DNA from: an uncultured Candidatus Melainabacteria bacterium
GTDB taxonomy: Bacteria; Cyanobacteriota; Vampirovibrionia; Gastranaerophilales; Gastranaerophilaceae
DNA length: 64,000 nt
Direction: 5' to 3'
Assembly (NCBI GenBank): GCA_934718085.1
Contig: CAKUZL010000003.1
Span: forward strand, 1-64,000
A program made the position numbers and the translations under genes. Shown piece after piece: positions 51,097 through 59,944 of this stretch. Each line of letters starts with the position of its first letter. Position 1 is the first letter of the stretch. The notes under the pieces were generated by a model. The model ran no database searches. It saw only the letters and a list, made by a program, of their open reading frames with translations, and was not told the DNA's origin.

Positions 51097-53182
51097 AATT
51101 CGTATATTCGTTTTCTTCCTTTGTCATTGATAAATATTTTTTGAAATTCGAAATTGTTTTTTGAGTATTTTTTAATTCGTCGTAATTCACCGCGAGCGAG
51201 TAATAAACCGTCGGGTTCGAAGAGTCGTACATTGCGGCTTTTTCGTAGTCTGTGACCGCTTGAGCCGCTTTGCCCGAATTTTCATATATCGAGGCTCTGT
51301 AATAATAAGCCGACGCGTCTTTTGTGCCTCCGTTGATGATTTCGGTCAAAAGCTTCTCTGCTTTTGCGTATTGCTTTGATTCGTAAGCATTTGCGGCTTC
51401 CGTAAGTTTAGAATTCGAATTCATCTGCGCTATGTAATCCTTAAATTCTTTTGCCTTCGGGTCGTTCGGCTTTTTTTGCAAAACTTTTTGCAAAAACGTT
51501 TGGGCTTCCGCGTATTTGTCTTCGTTCAGGTAAAGTCCGCAAATTGCAAGTGCAATGTCTGTATTTTCGGGCGCGAGTGCCAGTGCTTTTTTGTATGCTT
51601 CTATAGCTTGAAAATTGTTCCCCGTTTCGGAATAAACCCCTGCAAGTCCGGTTAAAGAATCGAGCGTCGGCGGATTTATCGACGAATACGCTCTTATCGC
51701 GCCGGCGTAGTCTTTTTGTGCGACAAAATTTTCCGCTTCGGCGTATTTTGCGGCAATATTTTTTTCGTTAATGTTTTTTAACATTGCGGAAATTCGATTG
51801 TCGCCCGGGAACCTTGTTTTAGCAGTGTTTAGCAGATTTTGTGCTTGCGCCGTATTTCCTTTGTCCGAATAAATTTGCGCCATGTTCAAATATATCGAAA
51901 CGTCACCCGGGTTCAGAGCAAGTGCCTTTGAATAATATTTTAAAGCTTCGTCGGTATTGCCTTTCGAGTGCAACGAATAGGCGAGTTTGTTTTGTATTTC
52001 CGCATTATTTGCGGCTCCCGGGAGTTTTGCAAGTTCTTCCGTCGCGGTTTGAGCTCCGTACATCTTTGTCGTAAGGTCGAAAAGCTCGGTTTGAGCTTCC
52101 GTATTTGTGCTGTCGTATGCCAAAATCGATTTGTATTCGTCAATTGCTTTGCCGGGTGCGTTCATTTTTACAAGGCATTTCGCCTTTTGCAGCCTTGCCG
52201 TCGTATTTTTCGGTTCCGCCTGTAAAATCGAATTGTACGTTTCGTTGGCGAGTTTATAATTGTTTTGTTCAAAGTACAAAAGTCCCAAATTCAGCCGTGC
52301 CTGCATATCCGCAGGATTCAACCTTATAGCCGTCGAATATTCTTTCAGCGCGGCTTCGTAATTTCCCCGTTTTTGATAAACCGCACCCAAATTGCAGTGA
52401 GCTCCCGAGTCCGAAGGGTTTTGCTCCGCTTTTTGTCTGCATATTCGTTCAAGCGAATTCATAATGTCTTCTTTTTCGTCCGACGATTGAAGGGTTGTAT
52501 TGTATTTTGAAACGGCTTTGTCGTAAGATCCCGTTTTTTCGTACGCGCCGGCAAGTTTCAGTCCGAGTTCGGCATTCGAAGGCGCAAGTGCCGCGGCTCT
52601 TTCGTAATATCCGACGGCATTTTGAGGCATTGCAAGTATTTGCATTATGTCGCCGCAACCCGTCAATGCTTCAACTTTGTATTTTGCCGAATTCGTCAAC
52701 ATCTCATAATCGTATGCAGCTGCCGCAAATTCGCCTTTTGCCCTTGATTTTCTCGCCGAATTTATTCTTCCGGTTTCGCTCACGTCGCTTCCCGTTTCTT
52801 TTTCAAGCGTTGCAAGGTTAGAAATCGCGGATTGATGTGCTTGAGAGGTGTTTTGACCTCTTGTCGGGTTGAAATATTTAAAATAAAATATCGCGGATTT
52901 TAAGTCCGAAATCGCGCCTTGAGCGTTATTTGCCGTATTGTTGTAATATTGCGCCCTCATTATGTATGAATTGACTATCCCCGAGCGCGCGGAATGATTT
53001 GCCGGATTTTGCCTCAAAGCCCGTTTAAATTCTTCTATCGAGCTTGTGTATCTGCCGTCCTTGTAGTATTGCAATCCCGCTTTGACGTATGCATTATTCG
53101 AAAAATCGTCATAAGTTTCGCAATGCACCGATTGCGCAAGCATCAACAACAAAATTCCCGTAACGATACTTTTTTTCTTCAT
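51059..53182 (-). CDS. Secreted tetratricopeptide-repeat protein
   Basis: A 707-residue protein with a signal peptide (MKKKSIVTGILLLMLAQSVHC) and at least ten TPR units (for example AHCNLGAVYQKRGNYEAALKE, NLGLLYFEQNNYKLANETYN, LAYSLHSKGNTDEALKYYSK). The Cys at the signal end might be a lipoprotein site, but the box (SVHC) is poor. A periplasmic scaffold is likely, perhaps for envelope or pilus machinery. It ends inside the dus gene. Confidence 0.82.
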   Translation of the reverse strand: MKKKSIVTGILLLMLAQSVHCETYDDFSNNAYVKAGLQYYKDGRYTSSIEEFKRALRQNPANHSARSGIVNSYIMRAQYYNNTANNAQGAISDLKSAIFYFKYFNPTRGQNTSQAHQSAISNLATLEKETGSDVSETGRINSARKSRAKGEFAAAAYDYEMLTNSAKYKVEALTGCGDIMQILAMPQNAVGYYERAAALAPSNAELGLKLAGAYEKTGSYDKAVSKYNTTLQSSDEKEDIMNSLERICRQKAEQNPSDSGAHCNLGAVYQKRGNYEAALKEYSTAIRLNPADMQARLNLGLLYFEQNNYKLANETYNSILQAEPKNTTARLQKAKCLVKMNAPGKAIDEYKSILAYDSTNTEAQTELFDLTTKMYGAQTATEELAKLPGAANNAEIQNKLAYSLHSKGNTDEALKYYSKALALNPGDVSIYLNMAQIYSDKGNTAQAQNLLNTAKTRFPGDNRISAMLKNINEKNIAAKYAEAENFVAQKDYAGAIRAYSSINPPTLDSLTGLAGVYSETGNNFQAIEAYKKALALAPENTDIALAICGLYLNEDKYAEAQTFLQKVLQKKPNDPKAKEFKDYIAQMNSNSKLTEAANAYESKQYAKAEKLLTEIINGGTKDASAYYYRASIYENSGKAAQAVTDYEKAAMYDSSNPTVYYSLAVNYDELKNTQKTISNFKKYLSMTKEENEYTNYAKDRLKALGAN

Positions 53183-53240
53183 AAAATCATCCCGCTTTTT
53201 TATTTTATTTTAATAAGCAGTTAAAATTTTTCTATCCCCC

Positions 53241-53279
53241 GAAAAGGTATACGGGAAAAGTTTGCCTTTCCCCGTATAC
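53241..53279 (-). terminator. Terminator after nusA
   Basis: Stem GTATACGGG/CCCGTATAC (53247-53255 with 53271-53279), extended by A/T pairs, followed on the minus strand by CCTTTTC. It ends the rimP-nusA transcript; infB is not next to nusA here. Confidence 0.7.
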
Positions 53280-53292
53280 TTGTCATTTAGTT

Positions 53293-54522
53293 CTATTCGA
53301 CTTCGCCTTCGGATTGGATGTTCAATCCCGCTGCTTCGTCCGAAATATCTTCTTCGTCAAGAGCGTATTCTTCCGCGTTTTCGTTTTCTTCCTCGAAATT
53401 TTCTCCGCGAATTTCTTCGTCTGCGGCGTCTTCTTCGTATTCTTCGTTTTGTTCTCGTTCAAGACTTTCCGCTTGCGATTGTGTTTTGATGTCGATTTTC
53501 CATCCCGTCAGTTTGTGTGCCAATCTGACGTTTTGTCCGCCTCTGCCTATCGCGAGGCTGAGTTGGTCGTCCGGAACGATTACCAACGCCGCTTTCGAGC
53601 CTTCTTCTTCGTTCAGAATGTCTATCGAAAGTACTCTTGCGGGAGCAAGCGTGTTGACGATGTATTCGACGGGGTCATCGGAATATCTTACGATGTCGAT
53701 TTTTTCGTTTTTCAATTCGCCGATAATCGTCTGAATTCTGCTTCCTCTGGGTCCTATGCACGCTCCGACGCAATCGACTTCGGGGTCGTTGCTTGCTACT
53801 GCGATTTTTGTTCTGAAACCCGCTTCTCTTGCTATAGACTTGATTTCGACAATTCCGTCTTCGATTTCGGGAATTTCGAGTTCGAAAAGTTCTCTTACGA
53901 TTTCGCTATGTGCGTGCGAAACGATTACCTGCAGCTGACGAGGCGTGTCTTTAACGTTCAATACGAATACGCGAATTCTGTTTCCCGCTTTGTAATATTC
54001 TCCCGGAATTTGTTCTCTTGAAGGCATTACGGCTTCGATTTTGCCTATTCCGACAATAACGTTGCGTCCTTCTACCCTCTGGATTATGCCCGTCGTCAAA
54101 GTCCCCTTCTTTTGCGTAAACTCATCAAGAATCATTTTTCTTTCGGCTTCGCGAATTCTTTGCGTTATGACCTGTTTTGCCGATTGAGCCGCGATTCTGC
54201 CGAAGTTTTCCGGCGTTACTTCAATTTTTACTTCGTCGTCGAGTTCAACGTCTTCGTCGATTTCTTTTGCAGCGCCGAGCGATATTTCAAGGTCTTCGTC
54301 GGTTACTTCTTCGACTACCGATTTTGTTCTGAATACGCCGATTTCACCCGATTGTTCGTCGAAAATCGCTTCGACGTTCGGTGCGTCCTTGTCTTTGATG
54401 TGTTTTTTGTATGCGGTTACCAAAGCATCGCAAAGTGACGCCACGATGACGTCTTTGCCGATACCCTTTTCTTTTTCGAGCTGTTCGCATGCTTCAAACA
54501 GCGCACTTCCGATTTTAATCAT
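53293..54522 (-). CDS. nusA: Transcription termination/antitermination factor NusA
   Basis: NusA binds RNA polymerase and nascent RNA. At 409 residues: an N-terminal polymerase-binding domain, S1 domain (GIIQRVEGRNVIVGIGKIEAVMP), KH1 (CVGACIGPRGSRIQTIIGEL) and KH2 (LAIGRGGQNVRLAHKLTGWKID). The last 60 residues are a very acidic tail rich in Glu/Asp, in place of the acidic repeats of enterobacterial NusA. AGGAGAG precedes ATG. It lies 26 bases after rimP. Confidence 0.95.
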   Translation of the reverse strand: MIKIGSALFEACEQLEKEKGIGKDVIVASLCDALVTAYKKHIKDKDAPNVEAIFDEQSGEIGVFRTKSVVEEVTDEDLEISLGAAKEIDEDVELDDEVKIEVTPENFGRIAAQSAKQVITQRIREAERKMILDEFTQKKGTLTTGIIQRVEGRNVIVGIGKIEAVMPSREQIPGEYYKAGNRIRVFVLNVKDTPRQLQVIVSHAHSEIVRELFELEIPEIEDGIVEIKSIAREAGFRTKIAVASNDPEVDCVGACIGPRGSRIQTIIGELKNEKIDIVRYSDDPVEYIVNTLAPARVLSIDILNEEEGSKAALVIVPDDQLSLAIGRGGQNVRLAHKLTGWKIDIKTQSQAESLEREQNEEYEEDAADEEIRGENFEEENENAEEYALDEEDISDEAAGLNIQSEGEVE

Positions 54523-54548
54523 TTTTATCTCTCCTGTTTTGTTAAGTT

Positions 54549-55058
54549 TTATAAATCTTTTGCATACAACTCGGCTCTTACGATGTTGTCTTTCGGTATG
54601 GTTATTTCTTTTTTGTCTTTGTACGAGTACACCGTCAGCCCTTGTTTTTCGTCGAAATCAACGATTTTGCATACAAATTTCGTGCAATCGTCGTCAATTC
54701 CGTGTTTCAATTTCAAATTAATGTCTTTTCCTGCGAATATTAAGTATTCTTTGTACGATTTTAATTTTCTTTCTATTCCCGGGGAACTTATTTCCAGGTT
54801 GAATTTCACGGGAATGAGCTCGTCGGTAAACTCCCCGAGGCTTCTTGACATGTTTTCGCAATCTTCGAGAGTTATTTCTCTGCCTTTTGCAAAAATAAAT
54901 ATCCTCAAAAACCAGTGTTTGTTTTCTTTCGTCAAGTCAACTTCCACGGGTATCACTCCGAAACGCATTGCCGTGTTTTCGACTATCGGCATGAGCTTTT
55001 CGAGTACTTCGTGTCTGTTAAAGATTTCGTGTTTGATTTCTCTCTTCTCGTATTTCAT
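54549..55058 (-). CDS. rimP: Ribosome maturation factor RimP
   Basis: A 169-residue RimP, needed for 30S subunit maturation. Marks are GVIPVEVDLTKENKHWFLRIFI, LEDCENMSRSLGEFTDE and NLEISSPGIERKLKSYKEY. First gene of a rimP-nusA operon. AGGGG lies six bases before ATG. A terminator hairpin lies in the leader (next entries), so its expression may be attenuated. Confidence 0.93.
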   Translation of the reverse strand: MKYEKREIKHEIFNRHEVLEKLMPIVENTAMRFGVIPVEVDLTKENKHWFLRIFIFAKGREITLEDCENMSRSLGEFTDELIPVKFNLEISSPGIERKLKSYKEYLIFAGKDINLKLKHGIDDDCTKFVCKIVDFDEKQGLTVYSYKDKKEITIPKDNIVRAELYAKDL

Positions 55059-55073
55059 GTCGTCCCCTATAAC

Positions 55074-55097
55074 AAAAAAGAAACGGCAAGCCGTTTC
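55074..55097 (-). terminator. Leader terminator (candidate attenuator) of rimP-nusA
   Basis: On the minus strand, stem GAAACGG-CTTG-CCGTTTC (55097-55080) is followed by six T (55079-55074). It lies between a good promoter and the rimP start, only about 11 bases after the predicted transcription start, and 15 bases before the ATG. It could also end pilT transcripts. Confidence 0.7.
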
Positions 55098-55114
55098 CTT
55101 CTCGGATATTTTCT

Positions 55115-55142
55115 ATTCTATCACATTTTACCGATTTTTCAA
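55115..55142 (-). promoter_or_regulatory. Promoter of rimP-nusA
   Basis: On the minus strand TTGAAA (55142-55137), a 16-base spacer, and TAGAAT (55120-55115). The transcript would start near 55108, just upstream of the leader terminator. Confidence 0.6.
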
Positions 55143-55158
55143 CATTTGTTACAAATTA

Positions 55159-56247
55159 TTAATCAATTAAAGTATCTTGGTCGATTCCCGTCAAACGTCT
55201 GAATTCGTCGGGGCGTTGAGACTTTGACAACGCGTCTTCGACAGATATTTTCTTTTGCAGATAAAGTTCCTGCAAAGATTTTTCGAGCGTTTGCATTCCG
55301 TATGACGCTCCCGTTTGTATCGATGAATAAATTTGTGCGGTTTTACCTTCCCGAATAAGGTTGGAAATAGCGGGATTCACAATCATTATTTCCTGCGCCA
55401 TGACTCGACCTTTTTTCTCGCCGGTGCTCAGGGTCATGGGAAGAAGAGTTTGCGAAAATACCGCAATCAAAGACGATGCAAGCTGAATTTTTACCTGTTG
55501 TTGTTGCATTTCCGGAAATACGTCCAAAATTCTGTCTATCGTTTGGCTCGCGGATGACGTGTGCAACGTTCCCATTACGAGGTGACCCGTTTCCGCCGCG
55601 GTCAAAGCAAGCGAAATCGTTTCCAGGTCACGCATTTCTCCGACCAGAATAATGTCGGGGTCTTCTCTCAACGCCGATCTCAACGCGTTTGAAAACGACC
55701 TTGTATCCTGTCCGAGTTCGCGTTGATGCACTATACTTTTCTTCGATTTGTGTATAAATTCTATCGGGTCTTCGATTATCAGAATGTGTTCCGCCCTGGT
55801 TTCGTTGATATGGTCTATCATGCATGCCAAAGTCGTGGATTTCCCCGAACCCGTCGGCCCCGTTACCAAAATCAACCCTCTCGGACGTTCCGTAATTCTC
55901 TTGACGATGTCGGGAAGCCCCAAATCTTCAAACTTCGGAATCGAGCTCGATATCGTTCTGAATGCCGCCGCGTACGACCCTTTGTCTTTATATATGTTTA
56001 CACGAAATCTGCCGATTCCCGTAATCCCGTACGATAAGTCGAGTTCCCACGTCTGTTCGAGTGTTCGTCTCTGTTCGTTGTTCAACATCGGAAACAGCAT
56101 CGAATCGAGTTCGTCCGGCGTTAAAACGGGATAATTCGTTCTTTGCAGAACTCCGCCGACTCTTATCACGGGTTGCAGTCCCGAAGACAGGTGTAAATCG
56201 CTTGCACCTGCTTTTACGGTCATTTCCAGTAATTCTTCTATTAACAT
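55159..56247 (-). CDS. pilT: Type IV pilus retraction ATPase PilT
   Basis: A 362-residue hexameric ATPase driving pilus retraction. Walker A GPTGSGKSTT (about 130), Asp box IIEDPIEF, His box GTLHTSSASQTIDRI, Walker B-like DIILVGEMRD, and the PilT-specific NLIREGKTAQIYSSIQTG near the C-terminus. N-terminal GASDLHLSSG is the PAS-like domain start. Type IV pili imply surface motility or DNA uptake. No other pilus genes are next to it. Confidence 0.93.
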   Translation of the reverse strand: MLIEELLEMTVKAGASDLHLSSGLQPVIRVGGVLQRTNYPVLTPDELDSMLFPMLNNEQRRTLEQTWELDLSYGITGIGRFRVNIYKDKGSYAAAFRTISSSIPKFEDLGLPDIVKRITERPRGLILVTGPTGSGKSTTLACMIDHINETRAEHILIIEDPIEFIHKSKKSIVHQRELGQDTRSFSNALRSALREDPDIILVGEMRDLETISLALTAAETGHLVMGTLHTSSASQTIDRILDVFPEMQQQQVKIQLASSLIAVFSQTLLPMTLSTGEKKGRVMAQEIMIVNPAISNLIREGKTAQIYSSIQTGASYGMQTLEKSLQELYLQKKISVEDALSKSQRPDEFRRLTGIDQDTLID

Positions 56248-56268
56248 CTTCGTACTTTCGTTTGCTTT

Positions 56269-57798
56269 TTATTTTGCGGTATCTTCTTTATACCACACCG
56301 AATTAAATTTTAATGCTATTGAGTATTTTTTGCAATACTCTTTAAGTGCGTTTTTGATTTCGGGTGACAAGATATAGATTGCGATAATGTTCGGAACAGA
56401 GGTCGAAATCATCATTGCGTCAACGATATAGATAACGCTTTTGACGTTTAAAACCGAACCGAGGACGACTACAACGCAATACAACAGTTGAAACGTCAAC
56501 GAACGTTTTTTGCCTTCTCCGAACAGATAGTTCCAGCATTTTTGTCCGTAATATGCCCACGAAATAAGGGTCGAAAGCGCAAACAGGATTACGACGCAGG
56601 TCAAAATGGTAGGGAAGAACGGCGCAACCTGTTCAAACGACGCGGAAACCATCTCGATACCCGCAACTTCAGCGGTATTTGAATGATATGTTCCCGTAAC
56701 CGTCACGATAAACGCGGTTAAAAGGCAGAGAAGTCCCGTTAAAAAGGGCTCTATCAAGGATACAAAGCCTTGCGAAACGGGTTCTTTTGTCTTTGCGGTA
56801 GCGTAAACTATCGGAGCGGAACCCGTTCCCGCTTCGTTTGTTTGAACCGAACGGCGCAATCCGATGATAATTGTTCCGAAAATACCTCCCACGACGGATT
56901 CGGGGAAGAATGCTTCATTGACGATGGTCATAAGTGCGTCCGGAATCGAGTGGATATTTACGGCGATAACGGTTAATCCGGTAAAAATGTAAAGGAAACA
57001 CATAAACGGAACGATTTTCTCGGTAACCTTTGCTATGCTTTTGATTCCGCCGATTGTGATAAGACCGACGACAAATGCCACCAAGACTCCGACAATCCAC
57101 GGAGATGCCGCGAAAATACTGTTTTCTCCGCCGGTTACGGTTACCAGCTGTTGTGTAGATTGGTTTATCTGAATAAGATTTCCTCCGGTTAAAGCTCCGC
57201 CCATAAAGACTATTGCAAATACCACCGAAAGGAACTGCCCGAGCTTTCTGTGACGTTTTTTCGTCAAACCGTGTGCGATGTAGTGCATCGGTCCGCCCGA
57301 TATCGTTCCGTCGGAGTTAAAAGTTCTGTACATAACCGCCAGCGATGCTTCGGCAAATTTCAAAGACATTCCGAAAACCGAGCCGACGAGTATCCAAAAC
57401 GCCGCGCCGGGACCTCCTATCGATATCGCAATCGCAACGCCCGCGATGCTTCCGAGTCCTATGGTTCCCGAAAGAGCCGTTGCCAACGCCTGAAACGATG
57501 AAACTTCGCCGTTGTCGTCGCCGCTTGCGTTTTTTCCGCAAATGACTTCGATCGAGTGCTTGAAGCCCCAAAACGGGATAAGTCTGAAATAAAACGTGAA
57601 AAATATTCCCGCGCCGAGTATCCACAGTATTATCGCAGGAACCTGCGCTCCGAAAATATTGACCGGCGTGAAAATGAAATCGGCTATCGCGTCCGTGAAG
57701 GGTGTGATGTTCTTTTCGGCAAATTCTTCGAATGACGAAGCGTGTGCGTTTGAAATTTGTGTAAGTAATACGGTTAATGTGACCAAAAATTTTTTCAT
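56269..57798 (-). CDS. AGCS-family sodium:alanine/glycine symporter
   Basis: A 509-residue amino-acid symporter with about 11 helices. Family marks are ALATALSGTIGLGSIAGVAIAISIGGPGAAFWILVG, FAEASLAVMYR, SGGPMHYI and the NEAGTGSAPIVYATAKT signature after GLRRSVQ. Oddity: the N-terminus carries a cleavable-looking signal peptide (MKKFLVTLTVLLTQISNAHA) before the usual first helix. It lies 21 bases upstream of pilT but functional linkage is unlikely. Confidence 0.9.
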   Translation of the reverse strand: MKKFLVTLTVLLTQISNAHASSFEEFAEKNITPFTDAIADFIFTPVNIFGAQVPAIILWILGAGIFFTFYFRLIPFWGFKHSIEVICGKNASGDDNGEVSSFQALATALSGTIGLGSIAGVAIAISIGGPGAAFWILVGSVFGMSLKFAEASLAVMYRTFNSDGTISGGPMHYIAHGLTKKRHRKLGQFLSVVFAIVFMGGALTGGNLIQINQSTQQLVTVTGGENSIFAASPWIVGVLVAFVVGLITIGGIKSIAKVTEKIVPFMCFLYIFTGLTVIAVNIHSIPDALMTIVNEAFFPESVVGGIFGTIIIGLRRSVQTNEAGTGSAPIVYATAKTKEPVSQGFVSLIEPFLTGLLCLLTAFIVTVTGTYHSNTAEVAGIEMVSASFEQVAPFFPTILTCVVILFALSTLISWAYYGQKCWNYLFGEGKKRSLTFQLLYCVVVVLGSVLNVKSVIYIVDAMMISTSVPNIIAIYILSPEIKNALKEYCKKYSIALKFNSVWYKEDTAK

Positions 57799-58065
57799 CT
57801 GTTCTTATTCCCGATTTTATCCTGTAATTTGCGTTAAAAGAAGGAATCTTTTTACGCGCTTTTTACCCATTTTATCTCAAACATACCGATTTGTACGTAA
57901 AGATTATGTAAATATTGCTAAATTGTAATTAATAAGTGTATTTATGACAAAAATCTTTATAATTTTTTTATGCGCAGGTTTCGTGTTTTTTAGATTTTTT
58001 CTGTACACAAAAAGTTTATTCGTGTATAATTGTTTTATATATATAAAATAATTTTCGGAGGAACC
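57799..58065. promoter_or_regulatory. Divergent upstream region with promoter of the NfnA-type gene
   Basis: A 267-base AT-rich gap. On the plus strand TGTACA (58002-58007), a 17-base spacer and TATAAT (58025-58030) precede the NfnA-type gene; the leader is about 30 bases and holds TATATATATA-like sequence and CGGAGGA. No clear promoter was found for the symporter on the minus strand. Confidence 0.5.
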
Positions 58066-58899
58066 ATGGGTTACAAACTCGTTTCAAAAAAAATGCTCTG
58101 CCCCGGGCAGTTCGAATATGTCATAGACGCACCTTTCGTCACCAAAAACGCTAAGGCGGGTCAGTTCGTCATTCTTCGCGTCGACGAAGACGGAGAACGT
58201 TTCCCCCTTACAATTGCCGACATAGACAAAGAAAACGGCTTGCTCACGATTGTTTTCATGGCTGTCGGTTATTCGACCAAAAAACTCGCAAATCTTGAAC
58301 CGGGCGACGAAATTCACGATGTAACCGGTCCTCTCGGCAAACCGACGCACATTAAAAATTACGGTACCGTGGTTTGTGTTGCGGGCGGATATGGCGCAGC
58401 ACCCTGCTATCTTATCGCAAAAGCCTTTAAAGACGCGGGTAACAAAGTTTACATGATTACTGGCGCAAGAAACAAAGATTTGATTTTCTGGCAAGACAAA
58501 ATGAAAAACGCGTCCACCGAGCTGTTTATCACGACCGATGACGGTTCGCTCGGAACAAAAGGTTTTGTAACCGGCGTTTTGAACGACATTATCTCCCGCG
58601 AAAAAGTCGATTACGTCATTGCTGTCGGACCCATGCCGATGATGAAAGCGGTTGCGGACTTGACCCGAGACAAAAATATTTACACGGAAGCAAGCATGAA
58701 CCCCATTATGATTGACGGAACCGGCATGTGCGGAGCTTGCAGAGTAACGGTCGGAAACGAAGTAAAATTCGCTTGTATGGACGGTCCCGACTTTGATGCT
58801 CATTTAATTGATTTCGATGAAGTTATCAATCGTTCGAAAATTTATAAAGATTTTGAACGCAAACGTGACGAGTCCTGCAATTTATTGAAACTCGGATAG
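58066..58899 (+). CDS. NfnA/SudB-type FAD/NAD-binding ferredoxin-NADP reductase subunit
   Basis: A 277-residue ferredoxin reductase-like flavoprotein: FAD-binding region ERFPLTIADID and GYSTKKLANLEPGDEI, NAD-binding VCVAGGYGAAPCYLIAKAF, and C-terminal [2Fe-2S] motif GTGMCGACRVTVGNEVKFACMDGPDFD. It matches the small subunit of NADH-dependent ferredoxin:NADP oxidoreductase (NfnA). The large NfnB subunit is not adjacent. A GltD-like homologue of NfnB is fused in the glutamate synthase at 3191, but partnership is only speculation. GGAGGAACC precedes ATG 58066. Confidence 0.85.
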   Translation: MGYKLVSKKMLCPGQFEYVIDAPFVTKNAKAGQFVILRVDEDGERFPLTIADIDKENGLLTIVFMAVGYSTKKLANLEPGDEIHDVTGPLGKPTHIKNYGTVVCVAGGYGAAPCYLIAKAFKDAGNKVYMITGARNKDLIFWQDKMKNASTELFITTDDGSLGTKGFVTGVLNDIISREKVDYVIAVGPMPMMKAVADLTRDKNIYTEASMNPIMIDGTGMCGACRVTVGNEVKFACMDGPDFDAHLIDFDEVINRSKIYKDFERKRDESCNLLKLG

Positions 58900-58912
58900 G
58901 TCGTGCGGCTTT

Positions 58913-59122
58913 ATGGTAAGGAAGTTAAACGAAGAAAAAAGACCCGACAGAAAAGGTGGAATCCCTGTTTGCCCGTTGATGAGTGCGGGGGCGCCTTCGG
59001 AAGTTTTGTGTCTCGAGGAGAACTGTGCCTGGTTTATCGGCGGATACAGAAAGTGTTCGCTTTATCTGCAGGGTCATAATATCGCGCTTGAAATCAAAAT
59101 GAAGCAAAAATATAATGCTTAA
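58913..59122 (+). CDS. Small four-Cys protein downstream of the NfnA-type gene
   Basis: A 69-residue protein with four cysteines: VCPLMSAG, LCLEENCAWF and KCSLY. Small proteins of the C..MS...CL...CAWW type occur near redox genes in anaerobes and may bind a metal. It starts 13 bases after the NfnA-type gene with a poor Shine-Dalgarno, and ends by overlapping the convergent protease by four bases. Function unknown. Confidence 0.6.
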   Translation: MVRKLNEEKRPDRKGGIPVCPLMSAGAPSEVLCLEENCAWFIGGYRKCSLYLQGHNIALEIKMKQKYNA

Positions 59123-59793
59123 TTTTTCGGTTTTATTTTTGCGTAAGCGTTGAGAACTTTTTTGACTTCGTTTACGGGAACCGCGAATCCTATACCGATA
59201 TTGGAACGGTTATTGTCCGGGTTGTATATGGACTGACTTATTCCGATGACTTCTCCGCCGGTGTTTACAACGGGTCCTCCTGAGCTGCCGGGGTTTATTG
59301 CGGCGTCGGTTTGGATTTTGTTTCGAACGTAGTCGATTCTCGAAATTATTCCCGTGGTGAGCGTTCCTTTAAATCCGAACGGGTTCCCTACCGCGAGCAC
59401 TTTTTGTCCGACTTTGACGGTCGAAGAATCTCCGAGCGTTACTGATTCGAGTCTTTCTTTCGGCTTGATTCCGATTACGATAAGATCGGATTTGTCCTTC
59501 GGTTTGTATAAAACTTTTGCGTCGTAAGTTTTTCCGGACGCGGTCGTAACTTCGATTTTTGCATCGCCTTCGATTACGTGCGAGCCCGTTACAATGGTTC
59601 CGTTTTTGTCGATAATAATCCCCGTTCCCGAGGATATTTCTCCGTCGCTTAATGCTTCTATAAATACCGTGGAGGGGTTAATTTTTTCGTAAATCATAAC
59701 GTTTAAAGCCTCGTCGGGAGCAAAAGATTGCGCACCGGCGTTAAGCAAAGTCATTTGCACCAAAACTGCGAACGAAATTATCAGTTTCTTCAT
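59119..59793 (-). CDS. Secreted trypsin-like serine protease without PDZ domain
   Basis: A 224-residue protein with a signal peptide (MKKLIISFAVLVQMTLLNAGA) and the Deg/HtrA-type protease fold. Catalytic residues: His in VTGSHVIEGD, Asp in KDKSDLIVIG, Ser in DAAINPGSSGGPVVN. No PDZ domain follows; the protein ends soon after IGIGFAVPVNEV. A periplasmic quality-control protease is likely. The terminus overlaps the Cys-protein gene. Confidence 0.88.
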   Translation of the reverse strand: MKKLIISFAVLVQMTLLNAGAQSFAPDEALNVMIYEKINPSTVFIEALSDGEISSGTGIIIDKNGTIVTGSHVIEGDAKIEVTTASGKTYDAKVLYKPKDKSDLIVIGIKPKERLESVTLGDSSTVKVGQKVLAVGNPFGFKGTLTTGIISRIDYVRNKIQTDAAINPGSSGGPVVNTGGEVIGISQSIYNPDNNRSNIGIGFAVPVNEVKKVLNAYAKIKPKN

Positions 59794-59908
59794 ATTCTTC
59801 TCCTTACCTTATCCGCATGCAGTCTAGAATTTTTTCGCGGGATAAAAATCGGAAACGGAATTTTTGTTTCGGACTAAAAAACACGGAATATAAAATATAA
59901 TAAAAAAC

Positions 59909-59938
59909 CGGACATAAGTTTTAATTTTGATTTATAAT
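59909..59938 (+). promoter_or_regulatory. Promoter giving a leaderless GlcD-like mRNA
   Basis: TATAAT (59933-59938) ends six bases before ATG 59945, with CGGACA (59909-59914) as a possible -35 at an 18-base spacing. No Shine-Dalgarno exists between -10 and ATG. Confidence 0.6.
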
Positions 59939-59944
59939 AAAGTT

